From positions 15,579,582-15,643,581 of the forward strand of contig NC_019864.2 of assembly GCF_002234675.1 (NCBI RefSeq): DNA of 64,000 bases, given 5' to 3'. The position numbers were made by a program, and so were the translations under genes. Origin of the DNA: Oryzias latipes (Eukaryota; Chordata; Actinopteri; Beloniformes; Adrianichthyidae). The notes under the pieces were generated by a model that was not told the origin of the DNA, ran no database searches, and was given only the letters and a program-made list of their open reading frames with translations. This document shows positions 1-9,431 of the stretch, piece after piece. Position 1 is the first letter of the stretch; every line of letters begins with the position of its first letter.

Positions 1-600
1 AGAATAAGCGGTTTTAGGTATAAAATGAAAAAGCATTTTGAAATATTGCTTTTTCTTTTTAATTTTGAGTCAAAAAATGCAGCTACATTTTGAAAATTAA
101 AAAGCATTTCTGTTAATCCATTTTAATTGTCAAATTAGACATTTTTTAAATGAATTATGCTACACATTTACCAGGGACCTTTTTGAAAATGAAATTTCAA
201 ATACCATTTTCTTTATCATTTTAATTAAGTGACAGAAAAAGCTGGGTTGAAGTATAAAATGATAAAGCATTTTGAAGTATTGCTTTTTCTTTTTAATTTT
301 GAGTCAAAAAATGCAGCTTCATTTTGAAAATTAAAAAGCATTTCTATTAATCCATTTTGAATGTCAAATTAGACATTTCTAAATGAATTATGCTACACAT
401 TTACCATGGAACGTCTTGAAAATGAAATGTCAAATACCATTTTCATTTTAATTTTAATAAGTGACAGAATAAGCTGTGTTGAGGAAGGAAATGAAAAAGC
501 ATTTTGGTGGTTTGCTTTTTCATTATATTTTTGAGTCAAAAAATGCTTTTTCATTTTGAAAATGAAAAAGCATTTCTGATTTTGACTTTGCTTTTTATTT
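1..600. repeat. AT-rich tandem satellite, period about 234 bp
   Basis: The same unit recurs with small differences: the motif AAGCATTTTGAAATATTGC near 32 reappears near 266 and, degenerated, near 497. The following blocks (GAGTCAAAAAATGC, then TTAGACATTT, then ATGCTACACATTTACCA) recur at the same spacing. There are two nearly full units and a partial third. The array starts at the window edge, so its true length is unknown. The third unit contains a near-perfect palindrome at 541-575. No coding potential is seen. Confidence 0.85.
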
Positions 601-937
601 ATTCTACATAATCGCTTCCATACTAGGGGACTTTTACGCAGCTTAACTTTATGGTTACTTTTGATTTTGTCGCCCCCCCCCTGTGGGATTTGACGAGAGC
701 GCAGGTGAGAATTGACAGAAGGGTCATGTGATCTTTGGGGGGCCAATCGTCAAAGAGCTTCAGGTTCGCCAAGGTACACCTGATCATGCGGGAAAGCTGA
801 TGTCTTTGCGTTCGGTCCTGCGGCTCCGTGATAAACCAAACTATTAAAAAAAGGTTCTCAGACAGTAACGCGATGTAAATTCAACTTTGTTGGCAAAGTT
901 TTCAACTACACGACGGAGAAGCATAAGACTTAGCTTC
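601..937. other. Upstream region and probable 5' UTR of sigirr
   Basis: This 337-bp stretch between the satellite and the sigirr start codon has no supported gene. Base composition becomes less AT-rich than in the satellite. It presumably holds the sigirr promoter and 5' UTR, but no TATA box or initiator could be assigned with confidence. Confidence 0.4.
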
Positions 938-3900
938 ATGGCTGTGATTGTGGTTGGTGTCATATTGCTTTGTTCCGGGTTGTTATGGAACAGGACTTTC
1001 CTCGTAACCGGTAAGGATACATCATGACATCGATATATTTAGTCAGGTGGAAACTTTTCTTTTTCTTGTCCTTAAGGTTTATTTCTGGAATAATTGTGCA
1101 ACGCGGGCAGATTTTTAGTTCTGTGCGGTTACACGGCGTTAAGGTCAGTGCACGTGTGGTCAAAGGATCGCAGTCACTCAGGCAGTCACCTGAGACCACT
1201 GTTGCCTAGCAACGGGACCAAGTCTGAACTTCGGCCCTGATGCTCTTGTTTAAATAGCAAGGAAAAGAAAAAGCACATTTAAACTAGTAGAAATTGGTTT
1301 AAGTATGTGCTGAACACATGGGTATCACAAATTTCGAATATTTAATTTAAAGGAAAATCCTGAATTAGTTTAAAAGACAATTGGAAAGACAATTTCACTA
1401 AGTTGTTTGTTTGTTCTTTTAATGTGATTGTGTGTCCTGTAAAAGGGAAAATTTGAACTGCTTGCATTTGTCAGCATGCTTAATGCTGTGTCAAGGCTTC
1501 ACTGTGTATGCAAAGTTTTTAAATAAAATTAAATATGTGTTCACATTAAACACTAAATAAAAATCTGCCTTTTTGTTTTCTAACCCCTTCAAGTTTAAAA
1601 ACTCATAAAATCTCTCAACGATGTTCAGAGTTTTAATAAATGATTTCCTTTGGAAATTAGATTTTTGTTTGCAAAAGTGACAATGTTTGTGTGTTCTTAA
1701 TAAACTTAAGATCATTTCCTTTTGTAGGCCAGAGCTGTGTGAATGAAAGCCAATTTGAGGAGCAAGTGGTGTATGTGGGCCAGCGAGCTCTTCCATATCG
1801 GCTGCAGTGCCCTCTAAAATCTGTTCCACCGCAGAGCTCGGCCCAGATTCAGATTACATGGCTGAAGGACTGCCGGGGGCTCCCAAGTCAGGTCACCCAA
1901 ACTTTTCTCGACTTTCCCAGCATCCGCTTTGAGGATGAAGGAAATTACACTTGTGTGGTACAGGACAACAGCACAGCATCCTTCACTGTGCACCTCAGAG
2001 TGAAGGGTGAGTCATATCATGTTTTCAAGGGGAAAATGAATTTCCAATATCAGATGTTTGTGTTAGGATTACATAACTGTAACTGTGGGGGGGGGGGGGG
2101 GGGGGGGGTGCCATCCAGTGGCAGTCATTATAAAAAGCTTTATTGTCTAAAGGTCTAAAATGAGTTTACTGTGAATAATGCTGGTGTGTCTTTGCAGAGT
2201 CTCAGTGTGCCAAACCCCCTGAGTTCAAACCCAGTGAAGGCTCAAGCAAACTTTGGGGTAGGGTGGGCTCTGCCGTGAAGCTGAACTGCACCGCCCTCCT
2301 CTGGGACTCATCAGAGGAACAATGTGACCTGACGCTGCAGTGGCACAAAAATGGCCAGCTCCTTAGCAACCACACATACAACACATCATCATGGTCATTT
2401 TCAGCTTTTAGAATATAAGGTTATGCTTGTATATCTTCTTTGAAGTGAATGTTGCTAACAGAGGTTTTTGTCCTCTTTTTTTTCCAGGCCATCTGGTGAT
2501 GGTCAACTGATGGTATTTAGTCTGTTAGAGATCATCCTTAAAGAGCCAGAGGACTACGGCGTTTACAGCTGCACAATGAAGAACAGTTCATTGGACTTTG
2601 TCATACAGAATTCCGGTAAGATAAGTTCGGATGTACTGAAGAGTTTAAAGACCCAGTCGGAGGATTTTTTAAATCTTTTTTTTTTCTAAGCGTTCCCCGT
2701 CTGCTTTTAATCATGATTATGTGGTTTTTAGCCACCATCAATAAACCTGTCTTTGTCTAGGACATAGTTTCTTCAGAGCGGTAGTAGTGCAGCCCCTCAT
2801 AACCTAAACCTAATACTGGAGCTATCCAGCTGTAGAGTTTTGAGCCAGATGACAGCTCAGAAAAGGAAAATGAAGACGTACATACATCTGTCTGCAAACA
2901 GATGCATCAGAAAATGGAGTGGAGCTGGAGGCTTGTAGCTTGCCGTTTGTAGATTTTACGTAAAACCTACAAGCTTTTTCAAACAGCATTTTTTTAATCT
3001 ACTCTTAATTCATAATGATTTGAATAAAGAAATACTCAGAAATTCCATTTTGAGCTAAATAGTCTTTATAGATGTCCATCAGAAAAATGCCACAACAGTT
3101 TTCCTCAGAGTGGCTCTTTAACTTCCATCATCATAAATTGTCACAAATAGTCTACTTTTGAAAAATGAGTGCATCCCTTTCCAGAGAATTGAAATATGTT
3201 ACTTTAAAAGAAAAGCTTCAATGAAAAGGAAAACTGAATAATTTTATGCTGTTTTTTGGTTTTTCTTCCATGCGGCGTCAGACAATCCCAGCCACACAGC
3301 TGCTGTTATTGCAGCCGTCGTCCTCCTCATCCTCTTAACTGTCGCTGCTGTTGTTTACTCTCAGTGCCACCTGAATATCAAGCTCTGGTACAGGAACCTG
3401 TATGGAGATTATGAACTTAATGGTAAGGATTCTGTAGAAGTCACATGCTGAAGTTGCTTTGTCCTTTTGTCCTGTATAAACCTGTGCTGTGTTTGTAACC
3501 TCACAGATGGAAAATTATACGATGCTTACATTTCATATGTGAACAATGACGCTGACAGAAAGTTTGTCAACTTTATTCTCAAACCTCACCTGGAAAATCA
3601 AAGTGGATACAAAGTTCAACTCTGTGACAATGATATTCTACCCGGAGCAGGTAAGACCTCAAAAAAAGTTTGGGTTCAAAACGTTCTGCCTTTGTTACAG
3701 TTTTTCTTTAAAAAAAACACATTTGTTTGTTTTTTTCAAGTCTCAGCTTTTTTTTCCTTATTGTTTTGTCTTGTATGTGCCCCCCCCCCAAAAAAAAATC
3801 TACCTTTCATATTTTTTTATTTTTTTTTTACCTTACCCAGAACCTTCTGCAGAGCTCCTAATGAACATGAGTCGCTCCAGGCGTCTTATTGTTCTCCTTT

Positions 3901-6900
3901 CTCATGCCTACCTGGAGCAGGACTGGTGCTTCAATAATTTCAGGTGAGACTTGCAAAGGTGCATTGAAACAAAAGACAAACCTAAAAGCTGCTGCTGAAA
4001 TCAACATTTTTTTAAAATGATTGCATTATAAAGATTAGCCACTGCATGTCAGTGTTGCTGCTGTTGTATTTGTGATTACAGACAGGGCTTGCTGCACTTA
4101 CTGGAGATATGTCAGCAGCCTATCCTCATCATGTGGGACGGGCAGTACAAGCAGATGAGTTCTGAGGTCAAGCAGCAGCTCGGTGCGCACCAGCATCGCC
4201 TCACCGTACTGACATGGAGGCACAACTCTGTGGTATGAGCCTCTGTGCATTACTGTTTACACACAACTTTTGAGAGAAACATTTATTTCTGCACCCAAGC
4301 TGCCATATCTTACTGTAAAAATGCAGCTAACTAGTAAAATACAGCAAAAAAATTGACGGGGTCAGAGAGTTCTACACTTTCAGGAGTGCCTGTTAATGGG
4401 TGTGATTATCAAAGAATGGGTGTGTCTGTATTTCCTGTTATTTGACTTTCAGAGGATTTAAATTCAAATGTTGCTACATGTAGGCTGGTGCTTGTTGCTA
4501 GGTGACATAAAGGTTTGCTTTTTTTCCCCAGCTTAGCCCTGCCCACTACAATTGACGTACATAACTGCAGGCAGGAACAGCACAGACAGTACTGTCTGTC
4601 AGTGGAAATAATTAACAAGTCAACGTCTGTTTGTTTGGTTGGTTGGTTGGTGGAAGAGCATGTCATAGTTCTTAGAAGTGTTCAAAAGAGGTATTTATGT
4701 TGACACTCAAAATATCAGGAAAATTTTGTTTTGGTTTTGTTGCTTCCTTTTTTTTAACAGATGTTAAACTCTAAAACTGTCAGCTTCTCGGTTTTAAACT
4801 AAGATCTGTGTGAAGAAAAATTGAGAAGCCTTATTTAAAAAAAAGAAGAAATGTAACTGTAAATATTATGCATTGTAAAAGCTCAATCTACTTTGCCTTT
4901 GACTGATCTGATATTAAGGGCGTAACAGTATACTAAAATCCCAATTAGGTTCAGAATTTCATAGGGCTCGATATGATACATTTTCAGTATTTTTTCGTTA
5001 TAAAAAAAGGCAGAAAAAAATGTCTTGCAAAATGTATTTGATTTTATATAACAACGATAAAATTAACCTATGTAGGTGATCTGCTATATAAAATAATACA
5101 ATTATTAGCTATCAGGAACCAAAAACTTTGGATGATTAACACTGGCCTGAAAAAAAACCCAACAATTTAACTTGCACATTTTTTTTTCTTGTAGACCTGA
5201 TTTTTAGAGTCAGGTGAAGCCATTTTAAGGGCATTAACAGATTAGATGTGTAATCTGTGGCAATACGCTATCTTCGGGGGGTTGAACCTCCTGCGATGAG
5301 GTTTCTGACCGTGGTCGGAAAACTAGGGGGGGGAGATCCTATCAGAGCCTCCAGAGCGGATGCATAATAGAAGTAGTCTCCGTTCTTTTGGAGGAAACAT
5401 TTTTTATTGCTGTTCCAGCAAACTGAGCAGCACACCCTGAACGAGCACACACACACATGCGCTGCCACGCTCTGCGCCCCCCCCCCAAAAAAAAAAAAAA
5501 AAAAAAACGAATACAAAACGGTACAGAAGTGAACCGAAAATGCTGTAATGAACCAGTTTGGTCAAACTACGTGTACCATTACGCCCCTATCTGATATTAT
5601 TTGTATTTTTGGTGTCTAGATTCCTTCTTCTGTTTTCTGGAAGGAGTTGGCTTTAGCCATGCCTCGCCACGTCTTCTTTCATAAGGAATCAGCTGGTGAT
5701 CCTCAGACTATGCTGCAGGATGACAAAGACCCCATGCTGACCCTTGATCCCGACTACCTGGACTGCCGCTCAGAAATCGACCCGGCAGGAGACCTGGGTA
5801 AGAGCTGCCGCCCCTTAAAAACAAGTATTTTTGTGACAAGCATTTAATAATTCGAATGATTTGTTGGAAAATGCAAAGAAGATAAATCTTGTGATTTCAA
5901 TAGAAAGTTACATTTTGTTCAAAATGTTTGTGTAAAAAAAAACTTGACCTGCTCAGTTCTTGTATTAAATATAATATAGTCCTCAAAGTGAAATAGCATT
6001 TTTTATTATTTTGCAAAGCAAGAATATAAAGAGAAATTTGCAGATACAGTTGGGACCATAAATATTTGGACAGAGACACATTTTAATTTAGTTTCTGTAC
6101 ATTACCACAGTGAATTTTAAATAAAACAACTCAAATGCTTTGAAGTGCAGACTTTCAGCTTTTATTCCATGGGTTGAACAAAAAGATTGCATAAAAATGT
6201 GAAAAACTAAAGCATTTTTTAAACACAATCCCTTCATTTCATTGGCTCGTAAGTAATTGGACAAATGAAATAACTGAAAACAAAATGGTCATTACTAATA
6301 TTTGGTTCACAACGCTTTGTTGGCAATGAGAGCCTGAAGTCTTGAACTCATGGACATCACCAGATGCTGGGTTTTCTCCTTCTGGATGCTCTGCCAGGCC
6401 TTTACTGCAGCGGCTTCCAGTTACTGTTTGTCTGTGGGCCTTTCTGTCTTAAGTTTAGTCTTCAACAACTGAAATGCATGCTCAATTGGGTTAAGATCAG
6501 GTGAATGACTTGGCCATTCAAGAATATTCCACTTTGCTTTAATAAACTCCTGAGTTGCTTTGGCTGTATGTTTTGGGTCGTTGTCCATCTGTATTATGAA
6601 ATCCCGCCCAATCGGTTTGGCTGCATTCACCTGGATCTGTGCAGTCTGTCTCTGAACACCTCAGAATTCTCTGGGCTGCTTCTGTGTCACGTCATCAATA
6701 AACACCAGTGTCCCAGTGCCACTAGCAGCCATGCACGCCCAGACCATCACACTGCCTCCACAGTGTTTTACTGATGATGTAGTGTGCTTTGGATCATGAG
6801 CTTCTCCACGCCTTCTCCATACTTTTCTCTTGCCATCATTCTGGTAGAGGTTGATTTTGGTTTCATCTGTCCAAAGAATGTTTTTCCAGAACTGTGCTGG

Positions 6901-8125
6901 CTTTTTTAGATGCTTTTTAAGCAAAGTCCAATCTAGCCTTCCTATTCTTGAGGCTTATGAGTGGCTTGCATCTTGCAGTGCACCCTCTGTATCTATTTTC
7001 AGTCAGTCTTCTTTTTATGGTAAACTTGGATATTGATACGCCTACCTCCTGGAGAGTGTTGATCACTTGGTTGACTGATGTGAACGGGTTCCTCTTCACC
7101 GTGGAAATGATTCTGCCATCATCCACCACTGTTGTCTTCTGTGGACGTCCAGGTCTTTTTGCGTTGCTGAGTTCATCAGTGCTTTCTTTCTTTCTCAGGA
7201 TGTACCACACTGTTGATTTTACCACTCCTAATACTGTAGCATCTGGCATGGGTTTTTTTCTGTTTTCTCAGCTTAATGACAGCTCCTTTCACCTGCATGG
7301 AGAGCTCCTTTGACTGCATGTTGTCTGTTCACAGCATAATCTTAAAAATGCAAACACGATTCCTCTAATCAACTCCAGGCCTTTTATCTGCTTCACTCGT
7401 AATGACATAACAAGGGAATTGCCCACACCTGCCCATTCAATAGCATGGAAGTCAATTGTCCAATTACTTACAAGCCCATGAAATGAAGGGATTGTGTGTA
7501 AAAAATGCTTTAGTTTTTCACATTTTGATGCAATCTTTTTGTTCAACCCATGGAATAAAAGCTGAAAGTCTGCACTTCAATGGCATCTAAGTTGTTTTAT
7601 TTAAAATTCACTGTACAGAAACGAAATTAGAATGTGTCTCTGTCCAAATATTTATGGTCCTGACTGTATATTGGTGAAACATCGTGTTAGATTTTTGATA
7701 TTACTGTTGTATTCTCAAAGTTCAAGCACTCCCCTTACTGACAGAATGGAAAATGTTTTTCCCTTCTTGACATTTGTAGCATTTCTTTAGTTTTTTGTTT
7801 CTTTGTGGAGAATATAGTTCTTACATTGATCTTCTACCTTCTTCCTCTTTACTGACACAAGGCAATATGGTTGGTAATTCTCAGTGTTTGTTTACAACTC
7901 ATAATGAAAGTGGGCTTGATTTTGTTGTTTTTTTGGACAAAAATTTCGTTTTCAGGTGTCCGCCTGCCTGTGTACAGGGCTCTCGCCTGTAAGGCACCCG
8001 TCCTTCCTGCTGCACCACTTAAAGCAGTGGAGCCAAAACCTTCTGACTTAGACGTGTCAGATCTGGGATCACGCAACTATGGAGCACGCTCAGACTTCTA
8101 CTGTCTGGTCACTGAGGACATCTGA
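938..8125 (+). CDS. sigirr: Double-Ig IL-1 receptor related protein (SIGIRR/DIGIRR)
   Basis: Coding exons: 938-1010, 1728-2006, 2198-2393, 2488-2615, 3282-3422, 3507-3650, 3841-3943, 4082-4232, 5620-5797, 7956-8125; together 520 aa with continuous phase. In order: a hydrophobic signal peptide (about 1-25); a first Ig domain (about 27-117, cysteines in RLQCPL and NYTCVV); a second Ig domain (about 118-225, KLNCTA and VYSCTM); a membrane helix (about 232-251); a TIR domain starting at [10 protein letters not shown] (about 273-430); and a tail ending [17 protein letters not shown], the SIGIRR signature. Family knowledge: SIGIRR dampens IL-1R/TLR signalling at the plasma membrane. Mammalian SIGIRR has a single Ig domain; the two-Ig form is known in fish as DIGIRR. 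Introns hold a poly-G tract, a dispersed repeat, a hAT-like element and a Tc1-like element. The gene is tail to tail with pkp3, as in human. Confidence 0.95.
2084..2108. repeat. Poly-G tract in sigirr intron 2
   Basis: An uninterrupted run of about 25 G on the plus strand, interrupted neither by C nor A. It lies about 80 bp after a sigirr splice donor. The length is likely variable and prone to sequencing error. Confidence 0.8.
2645..3122 (+). repeat. Dispersed repeat, TTAAAG-ended family, copy A
   Basis: Lies in sigirr intron 4. It begins TTAAAGACCCAGTCGGAGGAT and ends CAGAGTGGCTCTTTAA, an imperfect inverted pair. Inside it shares blocks with copies at 11595, 16610, 54931 and 56678, for example AATCATGATTATG, AGGACATAGTTTCTTCAGAGCGG, AATAAAGAAATACTCAGAAA and TGTCCATCAGAAAAATGCCAC. 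No ORF resembles a transposase, so it is probably a non-autonomous DNA transposon. Confidence 0.65.
4915..5589. mobile_element. hAT-like non-autonomous transposon, 675 bp
   Basis: Lies in sigirr intron 8. The left end TAAGGGCGTAACAGTATAC and the right end, read inverted as TAGGGGCGTAATGGTACACG, form imperfect terminal inverted repeats. It is flanked by a perfect 8-bp direct duplication TCTGATAT at 4907-4914 and 5590-5597, the duplication length expected of hAT elements. No transposase frame is recognisable. It includes a C8-A18 homopolymer run near 5480. Confidence 0.8.
6047..7666 (-). mobile_element. Tc1-like transposon with about 200-bp inverted repeats
   Basis: Inserted in sigirr intron 9. 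Outer ends are CAGTTGGGACCATAAATAT at the left and, inverted, CAGTCAGGACCATAAATAT at the right. The inverted repeats continue for about 200 bp each (they share ATTTGGACAGAGACACATT and GTGCAGACTTTCAGC). TA dinucleotides at 6045-6046 and 7667-7668 fit a Tc1/mariner TA target. The interior carries a decayed transposase on the minus strand. Confidence 0.93.
6421..7249 (-). pseudogene. Decayed Tc1-like DDE transposase
   Basis: Minus-strand reading gives an N-terminal helix-turn-helix part (from 7249 down to about 6917) with the AT-hook-like linker [10 protein letters not shown] frameshift is needed near 6920 to reach the catalytic part, which has WTDETK (first Asp), [10 protein letters not shown] (second Asp) and DLNPIEHAF (Glu), the DD34E arrangement of Tc1 transposases. 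An in-frame stop at 6661-6663 separates the first Asp block from the other two. The very N-terminus upstream of 7249 is also not clean. The copy is therefore inactive but recent enough to keep all catalytic motifs. Confidence 0.88.
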
Positions 8126-9431
8126 TCCGCACTTATCTTAAAATAAAAAGTAAAGACTGCAAAGTCCTCCACTTTTCAATTTTCAATTATAAAATTGCTT
8201 TTCTCAATTGTACAGATTTGTGTAATATCTACTTAAAAATGTTTTAAAGTGACAAACTGTTTAAGCATGTTCTTTTGGCTCCAACAGACTGCAGAGAAAC
8301 TGAAATAAAAAAATTACTCAAGTCTTGTTTTTTTTTATTAACAGGTGTCAATAACAGCAGAGTTAACAAAGATGTATATTTAACCATGAAAAGTGTAATA
8401 AGATTCATTTATCCTGCAAAATGACTTGAGTGAGCTAAAGAAACTAAAAAGGTGCACACTAGCAATAGTCTTGGTTTCCTGCCTGAGCAGGAGAAAATAT
8501 GAACAGGGTGCGGTTGACATTTTAGTACGAGTCTGTTACTAAATCACATGCTTGCTTAACAGAAGGCAATTCACTTCCAAGAATCCTTTTTTAATTAGAC
8601 TTTAATTCCAAAACAACCATTTTCATTACAAAAGTAACAAACCAAACAATTGTCGTGCAAAACCCAGAAAACATCATTTACACCATACAGCTGTAAATAT
8701 TCTCACTCTAACTTTCATGTTTTTAAACAAATTTTGGATATTAACACGGACTCACATTCAACTGTTAGAGTTTTGAGGTTACAATCAGAAAAGACGTGGC
8801 AAATATTCCTTTTTTGGGTTTGTAAAGGAACAAAATTGAGAGACAGGTTTCTTAACAGACATTTTTCAACAATACATAATGGTTTTATCAATGACATTTA
8901 AGAGAACATTTTGCTTCAAACATACATCTAAATGGAAAAACAAAATATGCAGAAAAATCTGTCCCATAGATCAAATATATATTTACAATTAAATGTTAAA
9001 AAAAAAGAATTGTCTAAAACACTTTAAAGAAAACTGAATAGCACAATATAAAATACCCAAAATCTGTAAATGCAATATTTACAAAAAAACCTGTTTTTTT
9101 TTTTTTAGATCTATTGTGTTTTGGCTGTTAATTTGAAAACCTCAGCTGTCCATTTTGTTGATTCCACTGACAGCTTCTGTCCCATCTGAATTCATGCTGT
9201 TGAGGCAGGAAATGAAACTTGCTGCTTAGATCATCGTGTAAGAACAGAGTTAATGATTAAGGTGCAAAAATGTGTATTAGAGTCCATCCATATAATCCCA
9301 ACAGATCCACAGGTACCGCTCCAGAGATGTTTGTTGAGGTAAAACACAAAGTCTTTTCCTCCACTTAGCTGTGTGTTTGTAGCCTTAGCACAAAGTCTTG
9401 CAGATCAAGGATGAACTTCATAACTTTTCCT
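8126..9431. other. Tail-to-tail 3' UTR region of sigirr and pkp3
   Basis: No independent gene is seen. sigirr ends at 8125 on the plus strand and pkp3 ends at 9432 on the minus strand. A minus-strand AATAAA (plus-strand TTTATT at 8334-8339) could end the pkp3 transcript and give a 3' UTR of about 1.1 kb, about 190 bp from the sigirr signal. Open frames here are short and unconvincing. Confidence 0.5.
8142..8147 (+). terminator. Probable sigirr polyadenylation signal
   Basis: AATAAA lies 17 bp after the sigirr stop codon, which would give a very short 3' UTR. A second AATAAA follows near 8304. Position and sequence are seen; use is inferred. Confidence 0.55.

Noticed and set aside
1-600. Regularly spaced repeats considered as a CRISPR array
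   Set aside because: The whole unit, not just short repeats, is conserved, the period is about 234 bp and the genome is eukaryotic. It is a satellite.
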